This document shows, one piece after another, positions 1-8,824 of a stretch of DNA of 27,770 nt. Made by a program: the position numbers and the translations under genes. The notes beneath the pieces are model-generated. The model did not search any database. It was not told the DNA's origin and saw nothing but the letters and a program-made list of their open reading frames with translations. This DNA is from Enterocloster lavalensis. GTDB taxonomy: Bacteria > Bacillota > Clostridia > Lachnospirales > Lachnospiraceae. The stretch lies in the NCBI RefSeq assembly GCF_902364025.1, contig NZ_CABJCG010000003.1, positions 374,552-402,321 of the forward strand, read 5' to 3'. Each line of letters begins with the position of its first letter. Position 1 is the first letter of the stretch.

Positions 1-1
1 T

Positions 2-616
2 TACGAGGAGATTCCCTCCTGGATCATGCAGGGCTACGGCACCATGGCAATGGAGGCCGGTGAACAGCTTAAAGGTTACGGCCGCGACCGCCCCACCCAC
101 GTGTTCGTTCAGGCCGGCGTAGGCTCCCTTGCCGGCGCGGTTGTGGGCTACTTCACCAACCTTTACCCCGACAATCCTCCCACCTTCGTGGTGGTGGAAG
201 CCGACGCGGCGGCCTGCCTGTATAAGGGCGCGGCAGCCGGGGACGGTGATCCCCGCATTGTGGACGGCGACATGCAGACCATCATGGCCGGTCTCGCCTG
301 CGGAGAGCCCAACACCATCTCATGGGATATTTTAAAGAACCACGTAAAAGTGTTTATCGCGGCTCCCGACTGGGTCGCGGCCAGCGGAATGCGCATGCTG
401 GCCGCCCCGATCAAGGGCGACGCGCCTGTGACCTCCGGCGAATCCGGGGCCGCTCCATTCGGAGCCCTGGCCGCCATAATGACGATGGAGGAATACAGGG
501 ATTTGAAACTTGAGATCGGCCTGGATGAAAATTCCAACGTTCTCCTCTTCTCCACTGAGGGCGACACGGACCCGGAACGCTACAAGAACATCGTTTGGAA
601 GGGTCTGGACCGGTAA
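2..616 (+). CDS. ygeX: Diaminopropionate ammonia-lyase, C-terminal part (5' truncated by window)
   Basis: The reading frame is open from base 2, so this is the last 204 codons of a gene that starts to the left. The family is PLP-dependent (fold type II) and splits 2,3-diaminopropionate into pyruvate and two ammonia. The segment begins YEEIPSWIMQGYGTMAMEAGEQ-like, a block I recognise from YgeX, and contains the glycine-rich stretch VFVQAGVGSLAGAVVGYF, typical of the phosphate-binding region of this fold, plus a late TSGESGAAPFGAL segment. The PLP lysine would lie in the missing N-terminal part. It is followed after 93 bases by the ygeY homologue. The neighbour set ygeY/ygeW/hyuA strongly supports this identity over a generic threonine dehydratase. 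Confidence 0.92.
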   Translation, partial: YEEIPSWIMQGYGTMAMEAGEQLKGYGRDRPTHVFVQAGVGSLAGAVVGYFTNLYPDNPPTFVVVEADAAACLYKGAAAGDGDPRIVDGDMQTIMAGLACGEPNTISWDILKNHVKVFIAAPDWVAASGMRMLAAPIKGDAPVTSGESGAAPFGALAAIMTMEEYRDLKLEIGLDENSNVLLFSTEGDTDPERYKNIVWKGLDR

Positions 617-633
617 ATACAGGTTACACAGCG

Positions 634-675
634 GTTATTACATGCTGTCCGGCCGGCAGCATCCATCATAATAAC
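634..675 (+). other. Intercistronic stem-loop between ygeX and ygeY
   Basis: GTTATTA (634-640) pairs with TAATAAC (669-675), and inside it ATGCTG (642-647) pairs with CAGCAT (657-662) around a CCGGCCGG core. No T-run follows, so it is more likely an mRNA processing or stability element within the operon than a full terminator. Confidence 0.5.
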
Positions 676-709
676 GTTTTAACGAATCAAAATGGAGGAA
701 ACAAACACT

Positions 710-2026
710 ATGAGTCTGGATTACGCAAAAATCAAAGAAGCAGCTCAGAATTATGAAAAAGACATGACCGGCTTTTTGCGGGATATCGTAAAATTCCCCG
801 GCGAGAGCTGCGATGAGAAAGCTCACATCGACCGCATTGCGGAGGAGATGAGAAAGCTCGATTTCGACAAGGTTGAGATCGATCCCATGGGCAACGTGCT
901 GGGATATATGGGAACCGGCAAGACCTTAATCGGTTTTGACGCCCACATCGACACCGTTGGCATCGGCAACAAGAACAACTGGAACTTCGATCCCTACGAG
1001 GGCTACGAGAACGACACCGAGATCGGCGGACGCGGCGTATCCGACCAGTGCGGCGGTATCGTCAGCGCGGTTTACGGCGCTAAAATCATGAAGGATCTGG
1101 GTCTGCTCTCCGACAAGTACACCGTTCTGGTAACCGGTACGGTTCAGGAAGAGGACTGCGACGGCCTTTGCTGGCAGTACATCATCAACGAAGACAAGGT
1201 CCGCCCGGACTTCGTGGTTTCCACCGAGCCCACCGACGGCGGCATCTACCGCGGCCAGAGAGGCCGTATGGAGATCCGTGTGGACGTCAAGGGCGTTTCC
1301 TGCCACGGTTCCGCTCCTGAGCGCGGCGACAACGCCATCTACAAGATGGCCGACATCCTTCAGGACGTGCGCGCTCTGAACGAGAACGACGCTGCCGACG
1401 ACAAGGAAGTAAAGGGCCTTGTGAAAATGCTGGATGAGAAATACAACCCCGAGTACAAGGAAGCCAACTTCCTGGGCCGTGGAACCGTTACGGTTTCCGA
1501 AATCTTCTTCACCTCCCCCAGCCGCTGCGCAGTGGCCGACTCCTGCTCCGTTTCCCTGGACCGCAGAATGACCGCAGGTGAGACCTGGGAGAGCTGCCTG
1601 GATGAGATCCGCGCGCTGCCCGCAGTACAGAAGTACGGCGACGATGTGAAGGTTTCCATGTACGAGTATTCCCGTCCTTCCTACAAGGGCCTTACATACC
1701 CCATCGAGTGTTACTTCCCCACCTGGGTCATCCCGGAGGATCACGATGTGACCAAGGCTCTGGAGGAGTCCTACAAGAACCTGTTCGGCGAGGCCCGCAT
1801 CGGCGCAGAGGAGACTCTGGAGATGAGAACCGCCCGCCCGCTGACCGACAAGTGGACCTTCTCCACCAACGGCGTATCCATCATGGGCCGCAACGGAATC
1901 CCCTGCATCGGCTTTGGACCGGGCGCCGAGGCTCAGGCTCACGCTCCCAACGAGAAAACCTGGAAACAGGATCTGGTAACCTGCGCTGCCGTTTACGCCG
2001 CCCTGCCCACCGTTTACTGCAAGTAA
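710..2026 (+). CDS. ygeY: YgeY family selenium metabolism-linked hydrolase (M20 metallopeptidase fold)
   Basis: A 438-residue M20/ArgE/DapE-type zinc amidohydrolase. The frame could start at 692, but the ribosome binding site GGAGGAA (694-700) overlaps that codon and sits 9 bases before the ATG at 710, so 710 is chosen. Metal-binding motifs are visible: FDAHIDTVG (H79, D81), [10 protein letters not shown] (D112), the catalytic/ligand pair TVQEEDCDG (E147, E148), STEPTDGG (E173), and a late [10 protein letters not shown] histidine. The family hydrolyses an amide bond in a small N-acyl or N-carbamoyl amino acid; the substrate is not proven. In this operon the likely role is to release the diaminopropionate or carbamoyl intermediate between hydantoinase and YgeX. 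Purine-degrading gut bacteria and E. coli carry the same ygeX-ygeY-ygeW association. Confidence 0.9.
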   Translation: MSLDYAKIKEAAQNYEKDMTGFLRDIVKFPGESCDEKAHIDRIAEEMRKLDFDKVEIDPMGNVLGYMGTGKTLIGFDAHIDTVGIGNKNNWNFDPYEGYENDTEIGGRGVSDQCGGIVSAVYGAKIMKDLGLLSDKYTVLVTGTVQEEDCDGLCWQYIINEDKVRPDFVVSTEPTDGGIYRGQRGRMEIRVDVKGVSCHGSAPERGDNAIYKMADILQDVRALNENDAADDKEVKGLVKMLDEKYNPEYKEANFLGRGTVTVSEIFFTSPSRCAVADSCSVSLDRRMTAGETWESCLDEIRALPAVQKYGDDVKVSMYEYSRPSYKGLTYPIECYFPTWVIPEDHDVTKALEESYKNLFGEARIGAEETLEMRTARPLTDKWTFSTNGVSIMGRNGIPCIGFGPGAEAQAHAPNEKTWKQDLVTCAAVYAALPTVYCK

Positions 2027-2064
2027 TTTTTTGATTCAAACAACATATTTAAAGGAGCGAAAAC

Positions 2065-3258
2065 ATGAAAACATTACAGGATTACATTGACAAGCTGAAC
2101 AAACTCAACTTCAAGGAAATGTACGAGAACGACTTTTTCCTGACCTGGGAGAAATCCGACGACGAGCTGGAGGCCGTTTGGACCGTAGCTGACGCGCTGC
2201 GCTTCATGCGTGAGAACAACATTTCCACCAAGGTGTTCGAGAGCGGACTGGGCATCTCCTTATTCCGCGACAACTCCACCCGCACCCGTTTCTCCTTTGC
2301 TTCCGCCTGCAACCTGTTAGGCCTTGAGGTTCAGGATCTGGACGAGGGCAAATCCCAGGTAGCCCACGGCGAGACCGTGCGCGAGACCGCCAACATGGTT
2401 TCCTTCATGGCCGACGTGATCGGTATCCGCGACGACATGTATATCGGCAAGGGCAACGCCTACATGCACGAGGTTGTGGACTCCGTCACCCAGGGCTACA
2501 AGGACGGCATCTTAGAGCAGAAGCCCACCCTGGTGAACTTACAGTGCGATATCGACCATCCCACCCAGTGTATGGCCGACATGCTGCACATCATCCATGA
2601 GTTCGGCGGCGTGGAGAATCTGAAGGGCAAAAAGCTGGCTATGACCTGGGCTTACTCTCCCTCCTACGGCAAACCACTCTCCGTTCCCCAGGGCGTTGTT
2701 GGCCTGATGACCAGAATGGGTATGGAAGTTGTCCTGGCGCATCCGGAAGGCTACGAGATCATGCCTGAGGTTGAGGAAGTTGCAAGACAGAACGCCGAGA
2801 AGTCCGGCGGTTCCTTCCGCGTATCCCACGACATGGCCGACGCCTTCAAGGACGCCGACATCGTTTACCCGAAGAGCTGGGCTCCCTTCGCAGCCATGGA
2901 GAAGAGAACCAACCTGTACGGCGAGGGCGACACCGAGGGCATCAAGGCTCTGGAGAAAGAGCTGCTGGCTCAGAACGCACAGCACAAAGACTGGTGCTGC
3001 ACCGAGGAGCTGATGAAGACCACCAAGGACGGCAAGGCTCTGTATCTGCACTGTTTACCGGCCGACATCAACGATGTGAGCTGCAAGGACGGCGAGGTTG
3101 AGGCTTCCGTATTCGACCGCTACCGCGACCCGCTGTACAAGGAAGCCAGCTTCAAACCCTACGTGATCGCCGCTATGATCATGCTGGCTAAGTTCGCGGA
3201 CCCGGCCGACGTCTTAAAGAAGCTGGAAGAGAAGGGAACTCCCCGGGTATTCAAGTAA
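2065..3258 (+). CDS. ygeW: Knotted carbamoyltransferase YgeW
   Basis: A 397-residue aspartate/ornithine-transcarbamoylase superfamily protein. The carbamoyl-phosphate loop appears as FRDNSTRTRFSFA (STRTR at 71-75), DHPTQCMADML lies near residue 164, and HCLPADI lies at 329-335. YgeW is a trefoil-knotted transcarbamoylase whose natural substrate is unsettled. In this context the likely direction is phosphorolysis of a ureido compound to carbamoyl phosphate plus an amine, feeding the carbamate kinase next door. The ribosome binding site AAAGGAG (2051-2057) is 7 bases before the ATG. The gap to ygeY is 38 bases. Ornithine carbamoyltransferase is the alternative, but the length and the ygeX/ygeY context favour YgeW. 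Confidence 0.9.
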   Translation: MKTLQDYIDKLNKLNFKEMYENDFFLTWEKSDDELEAVWTVADALRFMRENNISTKVFESGLGISLFRDNSTRTRFSFASACNLLGLEVQDLDEGKSQVAHGETVRETANMVSFMADVIGIRDDMYIGKGNAYMHEVVDSVTQGYKDGILEQKPTLVNLQCDIDHPTQCMADMLHIIHEFGGVENLKGKKLAMTWAYSPSYGKPLSVPQGVVGLMTRMGMEVVLAHPEGYEIMPEVEEVARQNAEKSGGSFRVSHDMADAFKDADIVYPKSWAPFAAMEKRTNLYGEGDTEGIKALEKELLAQNAQHKDWCCTEELMKTTKDGKALYLHCLPADINDVSCKDGEVEASVFDRYRDPLYKEASFKPYVIAAMIMLAKFADPADVLKKLEEKGTPRVFK

Positions 3259-3293
3259 CGCTGCACGAAATAAACCATAGAAGGAACTTCAAA

Positions 3294-4241
3294 ATGGACG
3301 CTAAGAAACAACGTATTGTAATCGCCCTGGGCGGAAACGCCCTGGGCAACACCCTTCCCGAGCAGATGGAGGCCGTCAAAATCACGGCCAAAGCCATCGT
3401 GGACCTGATCGAGGAGGGAAGCGAGGTCATCGTGGCCCACGGAAACGGCCCCCAGGTGGGCATGATCAACAACGCCATGGCGGCGCTCAGCCGCGAGGAC
3501 TCAAGCCAGCCCAACACTCCCCTCTCCGTCTGCGTGGCCATGAGCCAGGCTTACATCGGCTACGACCTGCAGAACGCCCTGAGGGAGGAGCTTTATAACC
3601 GGGAAATCCACCATATCCCGGTGGCAACCATGATCACCCAGGTCCGGGTGGACGCGGATGATCCCGCATTTGACAATCCCACCAAACCCATCGGCCATTT
3701 CATGACCGCCGAGCAGGCGAAAACCGCCGAGGAACAATATGGGTATATCATGCGGGAGGACGCGGGCCGGGGCTACCGCCGCGTGGTGGCCTCCCCCAAA
3801 CCCGCCGAGATCGTCGAGATCGGCGCCATCCGCTCCCTGGTGGATTCTGGCCAGCTGGTCATCGCCTGCGGAGGCGGCGGAATCCCGGTCACCCGGCAGG
3901 GCAACCACTTAAAGGGCACCGGGGCCGTGATCGACAAGGACTTTGCAAGCGAACTGCTGGCCGAGGAGCTGAACGCCGACTTCCTGATCATTCTCACCGC
4001 GGTGGAAAAGGTGGCCGTCAACTTCGGAAAGCCGGACGTGAAATGGCTGGACGACTTAGACACCCGGGAAGCGCGCAGATACATGGACGAAGGGCATTTC
4101 GCCCCCGGCTCCATGCTCCCCAAGGTTCAGGCGGCCGTGAAATTCGCCGAGTCCAAGCCCGGGCGCACCGCTCTCATCACGCTGTTGGAGAAGGCTAAGG
4201 AAGGCGTCCGCGGCCAGACGGGAACCCGCATCCATCAATAA
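3294..4241 (+). CDS. arcC: Carbamate kinase
   Basis: A 315-residue amino acid kinase fold protein that converts carbamoyl phosphate plus ADP to ATP, CO2 and ammonia in the cytosol. Visible hallmarks are the N-terminal IALGGNALG, AHGNGPQVG, the IACGGGGIPV nucleotide/substrate loop, and a C-terminal GSMLPKVQAA block, all typical of carbamate kinases, with the usual length. It sits 35 bases after ygeW, as yqeA does in the E. coli ygeW-ygeX-ygeY-hyuA-yqeA region. It would conserve the energy released by YgeW as ATP, giving the organism substrate-level phosphorylation from ureido nitrogen. Confidence 0.95.
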   Translation: MDAKKQRIVIALGGNALGNTLPEQMEAVKITAKAIVDLIEEGSEVIVAHGNGPQVGMINNAMAALSREDSSQPNTPLSVCVAMSQAYIGYDLQNALREELYNREIHHIPVATMITQVRVDADDPAFDNPTKPIGHFMTAEQAKTAEEQYGYIMREDAGRGYRRVVASPKPAEIVEIGAIRSLVDSGQLVIACGGGGIPVTRQGNHLKGTGAVIDKDFASELLAEELNADFLIILTAVEKVAVNFGKPDVKWLDDLDTREARRYMDEGHFAPGSMLPKVQAAVKFAESKPGRTALITLLEKAKEGVRGQTGTRIHQ

Positions 4242-4244
4242 GCG

Positions 4245-4260
4245 TGCGGCAATGGCCGCA
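4245..4260 (+). other. Small intercistronic hairpin
   Basis: TGCGGC (4245-4250) and GCCGCA (4255-4260) form a 6-bp stem with a 4-base loop just after the carbamate kinase stop codon. No T-run follows. It is probably an mRNA stability or processing element. Confidence 0.4.
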
Positions 4261-4292
4261 ACATGTGGAAGAAAAATGCGGGAGGTAAACCA

Positions 4293-5024
4293 ATGAACCT
4301 TTTGATTGTAAACCCAAACACTTCAGAAGCCATGACGGAGGATATCCGGCGGACGGTGGAACAGGCCAAATCCCCGGACGTCTCCGTCACGGTGACGAGG
4401 CCGGACTTCGGCCCGGAAGCCCTGGAATCCTTCTACGACTACACCCTGGCCGCATTCGGGCTGTGCCGCCTCCTGGAACAGAAGACGGAACAATACGACG
4501 GGGTTTTGATCGCGTGCTACGGGGACCCCGGCCTCTACGCCGCAAAAGAAATCTGCGATTGCCCGGTGATCGGCATCGCGGAGGCCTCCATCTCCGTTTC
4601 CCTTCTTCTGGGCAGCCGTTTTTCCATCCTGACCGCCTCCGAGAAGGCCGTACCCATGATGGAAAATATGGTCACCCAATACGGGATGCAGAGCCGGTGC
4701 GCCGGGGTATTTCCCATCAGTATGAGCGTGCTGGACGCCGAGGCCAACCGGGACGAGATGGTAACACGCCTGATCGCAACCGGCCAAAGGGCCGTCAACG
4801 CCGGGGCGGAGGTCCTGATCCTGGGCTGCGCCGGGATGACCGGATTTAGCGGGCCGGTCAGCCGCACACTGGGTGTTCCGGTCATGGATCCGGTAGAGAC
4901 AGCCTACCGCACCCTTGAAATGATGTGCCGCGGAAACATCAGTCTGTCCAAAAAGGGGCTCTATAAAACCCCGGATCAAAAGAACCTGAAAAATGAACCC
5001 TTGCTGACAAAAAAATTTGTTTAA
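4293..5024 (+). CDS. Asp/Glu/hydantoin racemase family protein
   Basis: A 243-residue member of the Asp/Glu/hydantoin racemase superfamily. These are cofactor-independent enzymes that use two cysteines for proton exchange at an alpha carbon. Both are present in the right settings: GVLIACYGDPGL (C75) and VLILGCAGMTGF (C179). An in-frame ATG at 4263 exists, but GGAGG at 4281-4285 lies 7 bases before the ATG at 4293, and the conserved N-terminus MNLLIVNPNTSE begins there. Since a hydantoinase closes the same operon, hydantoin or allantoin racemisation is more likely than aspartate or glutamate racemisation. It precedes the BMP lipoprotein by 12 bases, so translation is probably coupled. Confidence 0.82.
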   Translation: MNLLIVNPNTSEAMTEDIRRTVEQAKSPDVSVTVTRPDFGPEALESFYDYTLAAFGLCRLLEQKTEQYDGVLIACYGDPGLYAAKEICDCPVIGIAEASISVSLLLGSRFSILTASEKAVPMMENMVTQYGMQSRCAGVFPISMSVLDAEANRDEMVTRLIATGQRAVNAGAEVLILGCAGMTGFSGPVSRTLGVPVMDPVETAYRTLEMMCRGNISLSKKGLYKTPDQKNLKNEPLLTKKFV

Positions 5025-5036
5025 GGAGAATCCATT

Positions 5037-6065
5037 ATGAAAAAAAGATTAATGTCCATCACAAGTATCGCTCTGATCACTGCAATGTGTTTATCCGCCT
5101 GCGCCTCCAAACCCGCCGACAGCGGCAGCGCGGCCCCAGCCGGAGACGGGGCGGGCAAGACTGAAAGCGGCGCGTCCGAATGGGACAACAGCGTGGCTAT
5201 GATCCTGCCCGGCCTGATCACGGACGAGGCTTTCAACCAGTTTACATATGAAGGTATGGTGAAAGCCAAGGACGAGCTGGGAATCAAGACCGCTTACAAG
5301 GAGAACGTCACCCAGGATGAGCAGGTGGAGGTGCTCCGCCAGTTCGCCCAGCAGGGATACCAGATCATCATCGGCCAGGGCGGCCAGTTCGGAGAGGCCG
5401 TTGCCACCGTGGCCGCGGAATTCCCGGACAAACAGTTTGTTTTCTCCGTGGGCACCGATACCTTTGACCTGCCCAATATGTCCGCGGCAACCATCAGCTA
5501 CAGCCACGCCGGCTTTATCGGCGGCGTTCTGGCGGGCCTTAACACCAAGAACAACAAGGTCGCCATGGTGACCGGCGAATTCTACGACACCCACCGCATG
5601 ATGGAAGCCAGCTTCTATAAGGGTGTTGCCTATGTAAACCCGGACATCGAGACCACCGCCATCACCACCGGCGACTGGGCCGACACCGTAAAAGCCCGCG
5701 AGGCCTGCCTGGCCGTAATCGCCCAGGGCTACGACGTGCTCTTCCCCTGCCTGGATGCAGCGGGCGCAGGCGTTGCGGCAGCCGCTCAGGACTCCGGCAA
5801 CGTGAAGGTTGTAGGCGCTGTGGCCGATTACGCCGAGGACTACGGCGCAAAGGACGTTACCGCGGGAAGCGTTGTGTTTGCCTGGGACGAGCTGGGATAC
5901 CGGGAGACTAAAGGCGAACTGTGCGACGGAAAGGTTCATGTACTGGGCATGGCTGAAAATGGCATCCGCCCTGTGATCAATATGGAGCTGACCGAGGAAC
6001 AGAAGGCGATCTATGACGCGGCCGTGGCCGACCTGCTTGCGGGCAAGATCGACATTGCCGACTAA
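5037..6065 (+). CDS. BMP family ABC transporter substrate-binding lipoprotein
   Basis: A 342-residue exported lipoprotein. The N-terminus is a type II signal peptide with lipobox LSAC (C22), then a low-complexity spacer, then a basic membrane protein (BMP/Med/PnrA-like) periplasmic-binding fold. Visible features are IIGQGGQFGEAVATVAAEFPDKQFVF, the AGFIGGVLAGL segment and VLFPCLDAAGAGVAAAA. Characterised BMP proteins (PnrA, BmpA, RnsB) bind purine nucleosides or related compounds. Placement in a purine-degradation operon suggests a purine, nucleoside, urate or allantoin-like ligand, but the ligand cannot be read from sequence. The ribosome binding site is AAGGAGAA just before 5037. A strong stem-loop follows the gene. 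Confidence 0.9.
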   Translation: MKKRLMSITSIALITAMCLSACASKPADSGSAAPAGDGAGKTESGASEWDNSVAMILPGLITDEAFNQFTYEGMVKAKDELGIKTAYKENVTQDEQVEVLRQFAQQGYQIIIGQGGQFGEAVATVAAEFPDKQFVFSVGTDTFDLPNMSAATISYSHAGFIGGVLAGLNTKNNKVAMVTGEFYDTHRMMEASFYKGVAYVNPDIETTAITTGDWADTVKAREACLAVIAQGYDVLFPCLDAAGAGVAAAAQDSGNVKVVGAVADYAEDYGAKDVTAGSVVFAWDELGYRETKGELCDGKVHVLGMAENGIRPVINMELTEEQKAIYDAAVADLLAGKIDIAD

Positions 6066-6084
6066 ATTTGATTGATTGAATCGG

Positions 6085-6131
6085 GGAAACGACATCCGGG
6101 GAGATGCCTTACGGCCTCCCCCCTCGTTTCC
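6085..6131 (+). other. Nested stem-loop between binding-protein gene and ATPase gene
   Basis: Three nested arms pair: GGAAACGA (6085-6092) with TCGTTTCC (6124-6131), GGGGAG (6098-6103) with CTCCCC (6116-6121), and GCC (6106-6108) with GGC (6113-6115) around a TTAC loop. It lies in the 97-base gap between the binding-protein and ATPase genes and lacks a T-run. This position is typical of hairpins that protect the binding-protein mRNA and lower expression of downstream transporter genes. Confidence 0.65.
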
Positions 6132-6162
6132 TCATCCTATGCTCAGGAGGATAGACCCATCT

Positions 6163-7680
6163 ATGGAAGAAAACAAGTATGCACTGCAAATGCAGAATAT
6201 TACGGTAAAATTCCCCGGTGTTCTGGCAAATGATAACGTTAGTATCGACTGTAAAAAGGGCGAGGTATTGGGACTTTTAGGGGAAAACGGCGCGGGAAAA
6301 ACCACGCTGATGAACGTTCTGTACGGCCTCTACCCGCCCAGCAGCGGAAAGATCCTGCTGGACGGCAAGGAGGTGCAGATCGGCTCTCCCTCCGAGGCCA
6401 TCTCCCACGGCGTCGGCATGGTCCACCAGCATTTCAAACTGGTGGACACCCTCTCCGTGATCGAAAATGTCATTCTCGGCATCCCCACCAAAAAGCAGAT
6501 TCTGGACCTGGAACCCGCCAGGAAAAAGCTTCTGGAGCTGTGCAAGGAGTATGAGCTGTTTGTGGATCCCGACGAGATCGTCTGGAAGCTTCCGGTGGGC
6601 AAGCAGCAGTGGGTGGAAATCCTGAAAGCCCTGTACCGGGACTGCAAGGTGCTGGTGCTGGACGAGCCCACCGCAGTGCTGACACCGGCGGAGAGCGACC
6701 AGCTCTGCTGCGCCATCCGCCACATCACGGAAAAGGGGCGCTCGGTCATTTTCATCAGCCACAAGCTGCGGGAAGTGATTCAGATCACGGACCGCGTCAC
6801 CGTCATCCGGGATGGAAAATTCATCGGAACCGTGGACACAAAGGACGCTACCCAGCTGACCCTGGCCCAGATGATGGTGGGACGTCCCGTTTCCATCGAG
6901 CGCAAGGAGCGCCCCGAATTTGAACACAGGGAGCCGATCCTGGTCATGAAGGATGTGAACGCGGTGGACGACCGCGGTATACCGGCTCTCAAAAATATGA
7001 ATCTGACGGTCCACGCGGGCGAAATCGTGGGCGTGGCGGGCGTGGACGGCAACGGACAGCGTGAGCTGGCGGAGTGCATTTCCGGTATGCGAAAGCTCAC
7101 CGGCGGTTCCGTCACCATCAAGGGAAAGCCCGTCACCGGTGTGATCGCAGACCCGTCGTTTCTGGGCTTTATCCCCGAGGACCGGCAAAAGACCGGGCTG
7201 GTGATGGATTTTACCATCGCGGACAATCTGATCATCAAGGATTATTACAACGAACCCTTTGCGGAGAAAAATATCCTGAACTACAAGACGATCAAGAAAC
7301 ACGCCAGGAAAATGATCAAAAAATACCACGTCAAAACGCCCTCCGAGGACGTGCGCGTGCGCAACCTCTCAGGCGGAAACCAGCAGAAGGTGGTCATTGC
7401 CCGGGAACTGGATCCCGAACCGGTTCTGGATCTTGTGGCCCATCCCACCCGCGGACTGGATCTGGGCGCTGTGGACAATGTGCTCGACATCCTGATGAAG
7501 GAGCGCAACCGCGGCGCTGCCGTGCTTTTTATCTCCGCGGAGCTGCAGGAGGTCATGGCGTTAAGCGACCGGATTATCGTGCTTTTCAACGGCGAGATCA
7601 TGGGAGAGCTGGACGGGGCGACGGCAGATCAGAAGGTGATTGGGCAGATGATGTTGGGACAGGTCCCGGAGGTGCTGTAG
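6163..7680 (+). CDS. ABC transporter ATP-binding protein (double nucleotide-binding domain, BMP/ribose type)
   Basis: A 505-residue ATPase with two fused nucleotide-binding domains, as in RbsA/YufO-type importers. The first half carries Walker A GENGAGKT (40-47), signature LPVGKQQ (143-149, where LSVGxQQ is usual), Walker B VLVLDEP (163-169) and H-loop ISHK (H200). The second half has a degenerate Walker A (GVDGNGQRE, about 293-301), signature LSGGNQQ (402-408) and a Walker B region VLDLVAHPTRGLD (421-433) without the catalytic Glu. One intact and one degenerate site is normal for this family. The frame extends upstream to 6076 through the stem-loop, but CAGGAGG (6144-6150) and the conserved MEENKYALQMQNITVKFPG point to 6163. 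The stop codon is directly followed by the permease ATG. Confidence 0.93.
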   Translation: MEENKYALQMQNITVKFPGVLANDNVSIDCKKGEVLGLLGENGAGKTTLMNVLYGLYPPSSGKILLDGKEVQIGSPSEAISHGVGMVHQHFKLVDTLSVIENVILGIPTKKQILDLEPARKKLLELCKEYELFVDPDEIVWKLPVGKQQWVEILKALYRDCKVLVLDEPTAVLTPAESDQLCCAIRHITEKGRSVIFISHKLREVIQITDRVTVIRDGKFIGTVDTKDATQLTLAQMMVGRPVSIERKERPEFEHREPILVMKDVNAVDDRGIPALKNMNLTVHAGEIVGVAGVDGNGQRELAECISGMRKLTGGSVTIKGKPVTGVIADPSFLGFIPEDRQKTGLVMDFTIADNLIIKDYYNEPFAEKNILNYKTIKKHARKMIKKYHVKTPSEDVRVRNLSGGNQQKVVIARELDPEPVLDLVAHPTRGLDLGAVDNVLDILMKERNRGAAVLFISAELQEVMALSDRIIVLFNGEIMGELDGATADQKVIGQMMLGQVPEVL

Positions 7681-8823
7681 ATGAAAAAGTTAAATCAGAC
7701 AAGTTTTTTAAAGCTCCCCTTTCTGGGGGATATGGCGGTGTCCTTTGGCCGCACGGTATTCGGAATTGTGCTGGGACTGATCGCCAGCGCCGTTTTAATC
7801 GCAATTTCAGGCGTCAATCCGTTTTTGGCTTACGGCGCGCTGATCCGCGGGGCCTTTGGCAACGCCCAGGCCCTCAGCAATGTTCTGGTGCGGGCCTCCC
7901 CCCTGCTGCTCGGCGGCATCGGCGTTTCTCTTGGCATCAAGGCGGGCGTGTGGAACATTGGAATGGAGGGTTACATGTACCTGGGGGCCATCGGCGCTTC
8001 CATGGTCGGCATTCTGGAGCTGGGCCTGCCTCCGTTTTTACATATTCTGATCTGCTTCCTCTGCGCGGCGGCTTTTTCCGCGGTATGGGGGCTGATCCCG
8101 GGATACTTAAAGGCCTACAAGGGCGTTAATGAGGTAACTTCCACCATCATGATGAGCTACATTGCCATCTACCTGACCAACTGGGTGGTTTCCAGTTTCG
8201 CTCCCATCGCGGAGATCGGAAAGTTTTATCCCATGAGCAAGCAGTTTGCCTCCACCGCCCTGCTTCCGATCCTGATGAAAGGCTCCAGCCTCCATCCGGG
8301 GCCGTTTTTAGCCATTCTGCTGTGTGTGATCTTCTATTTTATTTTGAATTATACGTCCTTCGGCTACCGCACCAAGATGCTGGGCGCCAACCCCAACGCT
8401 GCCAAATACGCGGGCGTGGATGCCAGGAAACAGATCATGTTAATCATCATGATCGGCGCCATTATCGGCGGCCTCTCCGGCGCGGTTGAGGTCATGGGAC
8501 TCAAGCGCAGGGTGTATATGGAATTCGTCACAAACGTGGGATATGAAAGCGTGGCGGTGGCCCTGCTGGCGGGCGGCAATCCCCTGGGCGTCATATTTTC
8601 CGCGCTGTTCTTCGCCGCGCTGAAGGCGGGCGGCGCGACCATGTCCATTGAAACCGGTGTTATCTCGTCCATGAATTCCATTATCATCGCCACCTGCATG
8701 CTGTTTGTAATCGGCGTGGGCGTTGTGGACAGCCGCCGTTTATCGAGGGTTGTGGACAACAGTAAGGATGACGACGACGCAGAAGAGAATGTCGGGGCTT
8801 CTGACGCAAAGGAGGGCAACTAA
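7681..8823 (+). CDS. ABC transporter permease 1 (BPD_transp_2, nucleoside/BMP type)
   Basis: A 380-residue integral membrane permease with about eight to ten hydrophobic segments and family blocks such as GIKAGVWNIGMEGYMYLGAIGA (split by the coupling region) and GANPNAAKYAGVD. It pairs with the shorter permease downstream to form the heterodimeric channel of the BMP importer. The ATG begins immediately after the ATPase stop codon, and the ribosome binding site (GGAGGTG) is inside the end of the ATPase gene, so translation is coupled. The C-terminus ends in an unusual acidic tail (DNSKDDDDAEENVGASDA), probably cytosolic. Confidence 0.92.
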   Translation: MKKLNQTSFLKLPFLGDMAVSFGRTVFGIVLGLIASAVLIAISGVNPFLAYGALIRGAFGNAQALSNVLVRASPLLLGGIGVSLGIKAGVWNIGMEGYMYLGAIGASMVGILELGLPPFLHILICFLCAAAFSAVWGLIPGYLKAYKGVNEVTSTIMMSYIAIYLTNWVVSSFAPIAEIGKFYPMSKQFASTALLPILMKGSSLHPGPFLAILLCVIFYFILNYTSFGYRTKMLGANPNAAKYAGVDARKQIMLIIMIGAIIGGLSGAVEVMGLKRRVYMEFVTNVGYESVAVALLAGGNPLGVIFSALFFAALKAGGATMSIETGVISSMNSIIIATCMLFVIGVGVVDSRRLSRVVDNSKDDDDAEENVGASDAKEGN

Positions 8824-8824
8824 C

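Noticed and set aside
926..1942. Long minus-strand open frame (338 codons) opposite ygeY
   Set aside because: No ribosome binding site or recognisable domain; it mirrors the codon bias of the real gene on the other strand. Similar shadows opposite the racemase, lipoprotein, ATPase and hydantoinase genes were dropped for the same reason.
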